DNA from: Taibaiella sp047605615
GTDB lineage: Bacteria; Bacteroidota; Bacteroidia; Chitinophagales; Chitinophagaceae
Assembly (NCBI GenBank): GCA_047605615.1
Contig: JASGFI010000119.1
Span: 1 to 9,343, forward strand
DNA: 9,343 nucleotides
Direction of reading: 5' to 3'
The notes under the pieces were generated by a model. It was not told the origin of the DNA and searched no databases. It saw nothing but the letters and a program-made list of their open reading frames with translations. Made by a program: the position numbers and the translations under genes. This document shows, one piece after another, positions 1 through 5,947 of the stretch (positions are counted from its first letter, which is position 1; every line of letters starts with the position of its first letter).

Positions 1-114
1 ATATAATTTAAAATAAGATATTTTTTTCAAAAAATATACTTTAATGTTATTATGATAACATTAAATGCTGTAGCATTGTGGCTTATTGTTAACTGTTTCA
101 ATATATTAAGTCAT

Positions 115-348
115 GTGAAAAAATCAGTATTAGTGTTAGTTGTTGCCCTATCCGGTTCGCTAATTGTGAGTTCTTGCAGTAAAAAAGGAGATTACACTTG
201 TGTTTGTAGCATCACCGTAAGCGGTACTACTACCACCCAGTCAATCACCATCAAGGATCAGAAGAAAAAGAAAGCCAAGGAGGCTTGTGAAGAAGCCGGT
301 GCTGCCTATACCGCACAAGGTATAACGGCATCTTGCGCATTGCAATAG
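115..348 (+). CDS. Small cysteine-rich lipoprotein, function unknown
   Basis: From a GTG start this gives 77 residues. It has a lysine pair, a hydrophobic stretch and a lipobox (V-S-S-C, lipidated Cys at 21), so the product should be a lipid-anchored envelope protein. The mature part is about 57 residues with four more cysteines (29, 31, 58, 74), a Thr/Ser-rich strand segment and a lysine run (50-53). The C-x-C plus two distant cysteines could form two disulfides in the periplasm or on the surface. No Asp follows the lipidated Cys. An ATG at 52 is in frame and would give 98 residues, but it adds a second hydrophobic stretch in front of a normal lipoprotein signal, so I prefer 115. GTG starts are uncommon in this phylum, so the start is the weak point. 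The reading frame ends 18 bases before a strong terminator, which supports a real gene. I do not recognise a named family. Confidence 0.7.
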   Translation: MKKSVLVLVVALSGSLIVSSCSKKGDYTCVCSITVSGTTTTQSITIKDQKKKKAKEACEEAGAAYTAQGITASCALQ

Positions 349-366
349 GTGACGGTAAACATTTAC

Positions 367-409
367 AAAAAGCTACGAACGAATGTCGTCCGTAGCTTTT
401 TTGTTTTTT
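367..409. terminator. Intrinsic terminator, probably bidirectional
   Basis: An 11-base stem (367-377 pairs with 391-401, sequence AAAAAGCTACG and its complement) encloses a 13-base loop. On the + strand it is followed by T tracts at 397-402 and 404-409. The A run at 367-371 gives a five-T run on the opposite strand. It lies just after the lipoprotein gene and downstream of the leftward acyl carrier protein gene, so it can end transcription from both sides. Confidence 0.85.
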
Positions 410-420
410 GGAAAACTTTC

Positions 421-505
421 GGCTGGGATGGCGCAGCGGTTAAATGCCTCAAATTCGCACAAGCGAACGGCCTGGCGGAACTAAGTTTTTGCGCCGAAAA
501 GAGCC
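421..505. other. Nested inverted repeats, tRNA-like in its first third
   Basis: Three nested pairings are visible: GGCT (421-424) with AGCC (502-505), GGCGCA (430-435) with TGCGCC (490-495), and the hairpin TTCGC-acaa-GCGAA (about 454-467). The first 28 bases resemble a tRNA acceptor plus D-arm, but there is no anticodon arm or T-loop sequence (GTTCGAA). It could be a tRNA-derived remnant, a structured 3' end of the acyl carrier protein mRNA, or chance. Confidence 0.2.
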
Positions 506-540
506 ATGATTAAGCAAGCTCCAACTGCCCAAAGGCAAAC

Positions 541-798
541 TTAGAACTTTCTATGCGCCGCTATGTAATCGGCCATGCTGTTGACCGACGACAATATGCC
601 GCGGCCTTCGCGGGCATCTTCTATTTTTATGCCGTAGTTGCGTTCCAGCAACACCATCAGCTCCAAGGAGTCTATGCTGTCCAAGCCAAGGCCCTCGCCA
701 AACAAGGGCGCGTTGTCGTCTATGTCTTCGGGCTTCATGCCTTGCAGGTTCAGCGAGTCTATTATTTGTTGTTTCAGGGTGGTTTTCAAGTCTTTCAT
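541..798 (-). CDS. Acyl carrier protein
   Basis: This 85-residue acidic helical protein carries acyl chains on a 4'-phosphopantetheine arm in the cytoplasm. The attachment serine is Ser41 in G-L-D-S-I-D-S-L-E-L, the carrier-protein signature; the usual four-helix length is kept. The AcpP of fatty acid synthesis typically reads G-A-D-S-L-D in this place. The G-L-D-S-I-D form, with an inserted loop after the helix II region (E-D-A-R-E-G-R-G, about 61-68), resembles carrier proteins of Bacteroidota specialised lipid or aryl polyene/flexirubin pathways; this is from memory of the family. No ketosynthase, acyltransferase or phosphopantetheinyl transferase is beside it. The longer frame back to 879 was rejected because it adds an unrelated hydrophobic leader and passes through the predicted promoter; the start at 798 has a 21-base leader after the TAnnTTTG box. 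Confidence 0.93.
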   Translation of the reverse strand: MKDLKTTLKQQIIDSLNLQGMKPEDIDDNAPLFGEGLGLDSIDSLELMVLLERNYGIKIEDAREGRGILSSVNSMADYIAAHRKF

Positions 799-819
799 TT
801 TCTTAAAATAAATTGGCCA

Positions 820-850
820 CAAAGGTAAAGTTAAATACCCGCAAAGCAAA
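820..850 (-). promoter_or_regulatory. Bacteroidota-type promoter of the acyl carrier protein gene
   Basis: Reading leftward, TTTG (850-847) is followed after 19 bases by TACCTTTG (827-820). This matches the Bacteroidota sigma factor pattern of a -33 TTTG and a -7 TAnnTTTG at normal spacing. Transcription would begin near 813-815, giving a leader of about 15 bases. It suggests the gene is transcribed separately from the TPR gene upstream. Confidence 0.6.
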
Positions 851-900
851 TGCAAATGTGCCATTGGCAAAATAAACATTGGCTTAGATGCTGTCTAAAC

Positions 901-1971
901 TTATTTTGGCGGTTGCGGGTCGTAAGCGGCAGGCTGCAAGGGGTGAATCTTGCGCCAATTTTCAAAAGCAGTGTATTCCTTGTTGTTGTTTTTTACCCAC
1001 AAGGTAAATGCCTGCGAATTGTCGGCCGCGCCAAACAGCCATTGGTTGTAGGCATCATATACGCCGTCGTGCAGCATGTTGTTTTGGTAGGCGAGCAGCG
1101 TAAACGGGTATTGCGCGGCATAATCCTTGGTATATGCCAACATGAACCTTGTGCGCAACATGATGAGGTTTTCGGTATTGAGGCCGTCGCTGATGGCCGG
1201 TGCGGCGCGGTCCAACAGTGCTTTGAATGTTTGGGTAAAATTGCGGGCTTGTTGTTGGTTTTCTTTACGGGTTTTATCGCTTTTAAAATCGGGCAATACT
1301 TCGCCTTCGCCCGGCGACAATATTTTTCTATAACCTTCTATCATTAGCTTTTTCGCCTCGATGGTCCTTTGCGAAAAGGGGTCGAGGTTCAGGTAAATCT
1401 CGGCATAAATCAGCGCCCATGCGGCGTTGTCGTTTTGTAGGAAAATTTTGGCGGCATTGAAATAATTGAGCGGATAGCTGGGGTCGGCATGTATGCCGTT
1501 TTTATAGACTTCCAGCGCATCATTTTCTTTCTTGTCGCCCAAAAACAAATTGCCTTTGCTGTTGTACAACAAGCCGGAATTGGGGTATTTGCCAATGCCG
1601 TCGTTCAAGATGCGCTTGGCCTTGCCGCTGTTGCCCAACGAGTTTTCCACCGCGCTGGACAATTGGTAGGTCTGTTCGTCCGCCGCATCGCTGTTGAGCA
1701 CGGGGTCTATCACCTCCTTGGCCTTTTTGGTATCGCCCGACAGGTAGTAGGTATAAGCCAGGTCCCGGCGCAACGATACGTCCGAGGGTGCCAGCCTTAT
1801 AGCTTGCGTAAACATCATCACGGCATTGGGATAGTCGCCACGGTTTAGGTAGTCGTGCGCGCTGCGCTGCATTTGCGCTACGTCCGTTTGCGGGGTGTTT
1901 TGCGCCCATAGCGGTGCAGCCGCATTGGTGCCGAGCAAGGACACCAATAAAAATGTTTTTATAATGTGCAT
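901..1971 (-). CDS. Exported TPR-repeat protein
   Basis: From the ATG at 1971 the protein has 356 residues. Residues 1-23 form a signal peptide (one lysine, a hydrophobic core, cleavage likely after L-W-A), so it should be periplasmic or outer-membrane associated; there is no lipobox. Residues about 33-215 hold tetratricopeptide helices; the first unit is clear (Y-L-N-R-G-D-Y-P-N-A...A-I-R-L-A-P) and later units end in the usual D-P or Y-P turns. The C-terminal 140 residues are probably helical and contain no motif I know. TPR arrays bind partner proteins; the partner here cannot be read from the context. An in-frame ATG at 2004 would add 11 residues in front of the signal peptide, but it lies inside the predicted -7 box at 2002-2009, so 1971 is preferred. 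The gap to the GNAT-fold gene upstream is 53 bases. Confidence 0.88.
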   Translation of the reverse strand: MHIIKTFLLVSLLGTNAAAPLWAQNTPQTDVAQMQRSAHDYLNRGDYPNAVMMFTQAIRLAPSDVSLRRDLAYTYYLSGDTKKAKEVIDPVLNSDAADEQTYQLSSAVENSLGNSGKAKRILNDGIGKYPNSGLLYNSKGNLFLGDKKENDALEVYKNGIHADPSYPLNYFNAAKIFLQNDNAAWALIYAEIYLNLDPFSQRTIEAKKLMIEGYRKILSPGEGEVLPDFKSDKTRKENQQQARNFTQTFKALLDRAAPAISDGLNTENLIMLRTRFMLAYTKDYAAQYPFTLLAYQNNMLHDGVYDAYNQWLFGAADNSQAFTLWVKNNNKEYTAFENWRKIHPLQPAAYDPQPPK

Positions 1972-2001
1972 CAACGTAAGGAAATATTTGTTGGCCGTGG
2001 G

Positions 2002-2009
2002 CAAAAGTA
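2002..2009 (-). promoter_or_regulatory. TAnnTTTG box of the TPR gene
   Basis: Exact match (TACTTTTG reading leftward) 30 bases before the preferred ATG. No TTTG stands 17-23 bases further upstream, so only half of the promoter pattern is present. If real, transcription starts near 1996, which excludes the ATG at 2004. Confidence 0.4.
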
Positions 2010-2024
2010 AGCAATTGAGGGGCT

Positions 2025-3173
2025 TTAAATAAATGGGTGTCGCTTGAACTCCTTGTTGCGGTCGAACAGATAACGATACGTGGCCAACCTGCGGGTTACG
2101 TGTGCGCCAAGGTTTTGGGCTACGTTAATCATCTTGGGGTTGAAGTCGCCTATCCATTGCATTTCATAGTCTTTATAACCTGTCTGGAAGCAAATGATTT
2201 TTGAACCTTCCAATATCATGTAGGCATCCATGCCTTTGCCCTGCCATTCGGGTATTACGCCAAAAACCAAGCCCAGCGCGCGTTCGCACTTGCCAAAACG
2301 TTTCAACCATAGGAATTTCAATTTATGGAAAAGGTCGAATTTGCCGTTCAGGTGCTTGAAAAACTGGTTCAGGTCGGGCAGGTTTATCCAGCAGGCTACC
2401 GGCTCTTCTTTGTGGTAGATGAACCAACACAATTTTTCGTCCATGACGGGCTTCATGGATTGGAACATTTTTATGGCCTGTCTTTCGTCCAGCGATTTGC
2501 CGCCGCCGTGGCTGGCCCATGCCTTGTTGTACACATAGGTGAAATCGCGGGCATATTTTTCCAGGTTCTTTTTCAAAACAGGCTCGGCGTGTAGGTCTTT
2601 GTTTTTAAGCAGTTCCTCGTGGCGCACGTAGAATTTGTCTTGAAATTGGTAAACCACCTTCATGCCGTAACACTCTTGGTTGAAATATACTTGGAAACCA
2701 TAGTTTTCAAACAGTTCTTTGTAATAAGGCGGGTTGTAGTTCATGCAATAGAGCGGTTCGTAATAACCCTTTATTACCAAGCCCCACCAACGGTCGCGCT
2801 CGCCGAAATTGATGGGGCCGTCCATGGCTTCCATGCCTTGGCCTTGCAGCCACTGTTTGCAATAATCGAACATGAAATTGGCCGCCGCCCGGCTGTCTAT
2901 ACATTCAAAAAAGCCAATGCCGCCGGTAGCTTGCTCCATTTTGTATTTTTTGTTGACGAAAGCGGCAATGCGGCCCACGGCTTGTCCCTTGCCATTCAGG
3001 AGCAGCCACCTTTTGCAGGTATTGCCCTGTTTGAACAGCTTGTTTTTCTCCTTGTCAAACACATCTTCTATGTCCTTGTCCAATGGCCTTATCCAATTGG
3101 GGTCGTCCTTGTAAATGCTTAGCGGTAACGCAAGGAATGTCTTTGCATCGGCCTTCGTTACTACTTCCTTCAT
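2025..3173 (-). CDS. GNAT-fold acetyltransferase-like protein (YghO-like)
   Basis: From ATG 3173 the protein has 382 residues, no signal peptide and no membrane segments, so it is cytoplasmic. It opens with a stretch typical of this long family (K-E-V...T-F-L...Y-K-D-D-P-N-W-I-R-P-L). The conserved middle reads G-P-I-N-F-G-E-R-D (from about 119), then G-L-V-I-K-G-Y and Y-N-P-P-Y-Y (about 146-151). The C-terminal half has a GNAT-type acetyl-CoA loop, F-G-V-I-P-E-W-Q-G-K-G (about 304-314), though E replaces the usual Q/R at its first position. Relatives such as E. coli YghO are annotated as N-acetyltransferase-like; no substrate is known to me. In-frame ATGs at 3185 and 3209 are possible; the TAnnTTTG box at 3190-3197 rules out 3209 and would leave 3185 essentially leaderless, hence the choice of 3173. 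Confidence 0.85.
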   Translation of the reverse strand: MKEVVTKADAKTFLALPLSIYKDDPNWIRPLDKDIEDVFDKEKNKLFKQGNTCKRWLLLNGKGQAVGRIAAFVNKKYKMEQATGGIGFFECIDSRAAANFMFDYCKQWLQGQGMEAMDGPINFGERDRWWGLVIKGYYEPLYCMNYNPPYYKELFENYGFQVYFNQECYGMKVVYQFQDKFYVRHEELLKNKDLHAEPVLKKNLEKYARDFTYVYNKAWASHGGGKSLDERQAIKMFQSMKPVMDEKLCWFIYHKEEPVACWINLPDLNQFFKHLNGKFDLFHKLKFLWLKRFGKCERALGLVFGVIPEWQGKGMDAYMILEGSKIICFQTGYKDYEMQWIGDFNPKMINVAQNLGAHVTRRLATYRYLFDRNKEFKRHPFI

Positions 3174-3189
3174 GCTAAAATCCATGCTA

Positions 3190-3197
3190 CAAATGTA
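3190..3197 (-). promoter_or_regulatory. TAnnTTTG box of the GNAT-fold gene
   Basis: Exact match (TACATTTG reading leftward) 16 bases before ATG 3173. The nearest upstream TTTG (3210-3207) is only 9 bases away, too close for a -33 element, so the assignment rests on the -7 match and its position. Confidence 0.4.
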
Positions 3198-3260
3198 GGA
3201 AATTGGCAAAGCCGGAAACCGGCTAATTCTTTTATTGAGGTGCTATCGTGCCTTCGCCTT

Positions 3261-3401
3261 ATGGGACAAAAGTGCAAAACAAACAAACCGGACGTACTAT
3301 TTGAGTTGAGCCGCATGATGGCACCACGCGACTTGCTGGCATTTTTTGAGATAGCGGAAGTAAAGGAGCTTCACAACGAAAAGTTTGTTGGAGCAAAAAA
3401 A
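3261..3401 (+). pseudogene. Possible remnant of a transposase N-terminus
   Basis: This rightward open stretch fills most of the gap between the GNAT-fold gene and the manA stop. Its translation from ATG 3261 includes L-F-E-L-S-R and then M-A-P-R-D-L-L-A-F-F-E-I-A-E-V-K-E-L. That resembles the N-terminal region I remember from ISAon1-type transposases in Bacteroidota (a leucine-rich segment, then Y/F-F-E-I/L). The likeness covers about 30 residues only. Past 3401 the frame merely runs antisense through manA, so any original gene is cut off here. No inverted repeats or target duplication were found. It could equally be chance open frame in intergenic DNA. Confidence 0.25.
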
Positions 3402-4616
3402 CTATGGTTGCGGCACAAATGCCTTGAAGGCCAGCAAGTTTTCTTCGGCCACTACTTCAAAAGCAGTGTGGGCCACTATGGCCGCCGATGCGCCTTGGTG
3501 CAAAGTAAGCGATATGCCTTGGGTTTTTAAAGACAATTTTCCTTTTATCACGACGATGATTTCCATGGAAAAACTCTTTGAGGCCAGCTTTTCCCCGGCA
3601 GCCAACTTTATGGCGTTCAGCCCAAAATCGGGAACGGGGCAAGGGTAGGGTACTTCACCATTTACCAAAGCCGAGCCGCTCAATATTTTGGGTGTTACGC
3701 TGTCGAAAAGGGTATGTTTCAGCAACTCCGGTACATCTATATGTTTGGGCGTAAGGCCGCCGCGCAGCACATTGTCGCTGTTGGCCATCAGTTCCACGTT
3801 TTGGCCTTCGAGGTAGGCATGTGGTACGCCCGCGCCTTGGAAAATGCCGTCGCCTTCCCCTATTTTTACGATATTGAAAAGGTAAATGGAGAAAATGCCC
3901 CTGTCCAATTCGCTATCGGGAATGTCTTGGCGGTAATGTTTTGCGGTCCACCAGCCGGGGGCGCTTTTGGCGAGCTTGCCTTCGTTGTAGCTTGCCCGTT
4001 CGCGTTTTACGAGCGGCAGTAACATGGCATCTACATCCGCTTGAGGCAGCTCCATCAGGTAACGGTATAGTTTGAAAATATCCTTGTCGGCAAAATATGG
4101 CAACAGTGGTTGCAGTTCCGGGGTTTGGGCCAATACGGCGGCTATTTTTTCTTTGGCCAAAAAGCCGTGAAGCAGCCAAAACTCGCCCAAGGCCACCATT
4201 ACCTCGGGCTTATGGTTGCGGTCTTTATAATTGCGGTGGGCGGCGTTTATGGGTATGCCCGCGGCTTCTTCGGCATCAAAGCCTTTTTCGGCTTCGCTTT
4301 TGGAAGGGTGCACTTGTATGGACAGCATGTCTTTCACGTCCAATATCTTGAAAAGGTAGGGCAATTCGCCAAAGCGCCGCCAAGTATCCTTGCCTATCAT
4401 TGCTTCCGGTGCATTGCCAATGGCCTCCCTGAGCGATATTTCGCCTTCGCCAAGCATGATTTTGGAAGGTGCCGAAGGGTGCGCCCCCATCCAATATTCC
4501 GCTTGTGGTTGCTGGCCGGTATTGGGTTGGTGCAATAGTTGGGCTATGTATTCGTGGCCGCCCCAGGCATAATTTTGTATTGTTCCTTTAATCCTGAAAA
4601 TTGGTTGCGTGGTCAT
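3402..4616 (-). CDS. manA: Mannose-6-phosphate isomerase, class I
   Basis: This 404-residue cytoplasmic zinc enzyme interconverts mannose-6-phosphate and fructose-6-phosphate. It links glycolysis to GDP-mannose synthesis or lets the cell use mannose. The class I (type I PMI) landmarks are all present: N-Y-A-W-G-G (15-20), A-E-Y-W-M-G-A-H-P (39-47), L-P-Y-L-F-K-I-L-D-V (85-94). The zinc ligands are Gln101 and His103 in S-I-Q-V-H-P, Glu138 in N-H-K-P-E, and His266 in G-V-P-H-A-Y. The active-site Arg285 lies in N-V-L-R-G-G-L-T-P-K. The length fits the family (about 390-440). A C-terminal cupin-like beta domain follows from about 300. The gene starts 216 bases upstream of the GNAT gene stop side and has its own promoter-like box, so it is probably monocistronic. 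No sugar kinase or GDP-mannose gene lies beside it. Confidence 0.97.
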   Translation of the reverse strand: MTTQPIFRIKGTIQNYAWGGHEYIAQLLHQPNTGQQPQAEYWMGAHPSAPSKIMLGEGEISLREAIGNAPEAMIGKDTWRRFGELPYLFKILDVKDMLSIQVHPSKSEAEKGFDAEEAAGIPINAAHRNYKDRNHKPEVMVALGEFWLLHGFLAKEKIAAVLAQTPELQPLLPYFADKDIFKLYRYLMELPQADVDAMLLPLVKRERASYNEGKLAKSAPGWWTAKHYRQDIPDSELDRGIFSIYLFNIVKIGEGDGIFQGAGVPHAYLEGQNVELMANSDNVLRGGLTPKHIDVPELLKHTLFDSVTPKILSGSALVNGEVPYPCPVPDFGLNAIKLAAGEKLASKSFSMEIIVVIKGKLSLKTQGISLTLHQGASAAIVAHTAFEVVAEENLLAFKAFVPQP

Positions 4617-4948
4617 TGGGTCAAATGGTTTGCGCGTATGGGGCAGGATTTTTTTTCAACGGCTTGCGCTTATACCCCAAAGGTAGCGCAAACTTTATTT
4701 CAAGAGCTTGCCTGAAATTACTTTTTTAAAATGTTCCGATGGTAAAAAATGGCTGTCTGGCCATTTGGCGAAGAAAGTATTTGTAGCACAAAATAGCCGG
4801 TATGCAGCAACTGAACGCACGGAAAACGAAATAAACCAAATAATTTACGAACTTCACGACCGGACAACAGGCGAAACAAACCGGAAACAAGATGACGGAG
4901 CAATACGCTTGCGGCATCGTTCTTTTCATCTTTTAAATGAATTTTTTC
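4617..4948. other. Divergent intergenic region between manA and the T9SS gene
   Basis: About 330 bases separate these divergently transcribed genes. Apart from the manA promoter box I see no repeat, RNA gene or convincing small gene. Two overlapping open frames cross it (rightward from 4708, leftward from 5026), but neither looks like a protein: composition is atypical and there is no recognisable motif. I found no clear promoter for the rightward gene. Confidence 0.5.
4678..4703 (-). promoter_or_regulatory. Probable manA promoter
   Basis: Reading leftward, TTG (4703-4701) is followed after 15 bases by TACCTTTG (4685-4678), an exact -7 match at slightly short spacing. Transcription would begin near 4672 and leave a leader of about 55 bases. 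Confidence 0.4.
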
Positions 4949-5731
4949 ATGAACAAAAACAGGACATCCTCGATAGTACTTGGCGCGGTTTTCACCCTTT
5001 TGGGCATAGGCACGTCCCATGCGCAAACCGATGTTACCATTACGTTTGTAGGCGGCACCTACGGCGGCATTACCATATCCGAAAGCGGGAAGATTTATTT
5101 CAACAATGGCAATTTGGTTTACAGCACCGACGGCACGAATACCACCACCATTCCGCTCTCCACTATCCGGAAATTGACCTTTGAATCCAGCACTCCATTA
5201 GCCGTTTCGCTTTTGAGTTTTACCGCAAAAAAACAAAATTCGGAAGCACTGCTCGAATGGGCCACCGCCTCCGAGCGAAACAACAAATATTTTGCGATAG
5301 AAAGAAGTGCCGACACCCGCGAGTGGGCAACGATAGGCACGGTGGAAAGCAAAGCGGAAAACGGAAACAGCAGTTCGTTGTTGAGCTACGATTTCACGGA
5401 CGAAAACCCATTGAACGGCAGGAATTATTACCGACTCAAACAGGTGGATAACGACGGACAATACAAATTCAGTACCATCCAATCCGTATTTTTCGAAACA
5501 GCAAATTCGGTAAAAATTTATCCCAATCCCACCGCAACAGCCATCGCCATAGAAACCACGCTCGATAATGCAGCGGTTTCCGTATTCGACATGGAAGGGA
5601 GAAAAATATTGAGCCAAACCATGTCTGGCACCAACCCAACACTTGACATCAGCACCCTGCCAACGGGGAACTATGTGCTGAAAGTGGACAACAACGGCCA
5701 AACGTTTAGTTCAAAATTCATCAAGAATTAG
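4949..5731 (+). CDS. Secreted protein with type IX secretion sorting domain
   Basis: From ATG 4949 the product has 260 residues. A Sec signal peptide spans 1-25 (cleavage after S-H-A). Residues about 27-80 form a small beta-rich region ending in I-R-K-L-T-F, a pattern I have seen in other Bacteroidota secreted proteins. Residues 83-183 form a fibronectin-III-like module common ahead of sorting domains (L-L-S-F-T-A, L-L-E-W-A-T-A-S-E, F-A-I-E-R-S-A-D, Y-Y-R-L-K-Q-V-D). Residues 188-260 are a type A T9SS sorting domain (V-K-I-Y-P-N-P, then V-F-D-M-E-G-R-K, L-P-T-G-N-Y-V-L-K-V and final F-I-K-N). The domain directs transport across the outer membrane, after which it is normally removed or the protein is anchored. 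There is no catalytic module, so the role may be adhesive or structural; that is inference. An ATG at 4937 would add four residues. Confidence 0.92.
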   Translation: MNKNRTSSIVLGAVFTLLGIGTSHAQTDVTITFVGGTYGGITISESGKIYFNNGNLVYSTDGTNTTTIPLSTIRKLTFESSTPLAVSLLSFTAKKQNSEALLEWATASERNNKYFAIERSADTREWATIGTVESKAENGNSSSLLSYDFTDENPLNGRNYYRLKQVDNDGQYKFSTIQSVFFETANSVKIYPNPTATAIAIETTLDNAAVSVFDMEGRKILSQTMSGTNPTLDISTLPTGNYVLKVDNNGQTFSSKFIKN

Positions 5732-5732
5732 G

Positions 5733-5751
5733 GGCAAAGGAATCCTTTGCC
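5733..5751 (+). terminator. Hairpin just after the T9SS gene
   Basis: GGCAAAGG (5733-5740) pairs perfectly with CCTTTGCC (5744-5751) around a three-base loop, two bases after the stop codon. There is no T tract, so it is either a weak terminator or an mRNA 3'-end stabiliser. A second, smaller stem follows (CGGCAG 5767-5772 with CTGCCG 5786-5791). Confidence 0.4.
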
Positions 5752-5865
5752 TATATGTGGCGGCTTCGGCAGTGAAAATATCCTGCTGCCGCGTCCTTGT
5801 GTATGCGTAATGAGAATGGGCCATAAATCTTGTACCCATTTGTTCGCATGAAGCTACGCAAAACA

Positions 5866-5916
5866 TTGGTCAACATTTTATACAACTATTTTGCGGCTAA
5901 TTGACTATTTTGCGGC
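5866..5916 (+). promoter_or_regulatory. pfkA upstream region with a 13-base direct repeat
   Basis: ACTATTTTGCGGC occurs at 5885-5897 and again at 5904-5916, a spacing of 19 bases. Each copy holds TATTTTG, one base short of the TAnnTTTG box. TTG at 5866-5868 stands 18 bases before the first copy, a fair -33 partner. The repeat could be two overlapping promoters or a tandem regulator site. It ends 31 bases before the pfkA ATG. Confidence 0.35.
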
Positions 5917-5947
5917 GACAAACAACATAGGCACAAAAAAAACACAG

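Noticed and set aside
421..505. Complete tRNA gene
   Set aside because: The D-arm-like start is not followed by an anticodon stem-loop, T-loop consensus or CCA-type end.
850..1347. 165-codon open frame on the + strand
   Set aside because: It is antisense to the well-supported TPR gene, with no recognisable features.
2619..3122. 167-codon open frame on the + strand
   Set aside because: It is antisense to the GNAT-fold gene, whose conserved motifs show the - strand is coding.
541..4616. Single operon of the four leftward genes
   Set aside because: Gaps of 53 to over 200 bases and a separate TAnnTTTG box before each gene argue for independent transcription, and the functions are unrelated.
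4708..5184. 158-codon open frame on the + strand before and into the T9SS gene
   Set aside because: It overlaps the start of the T9SS gene in another frame, and its composition is not protein-like.
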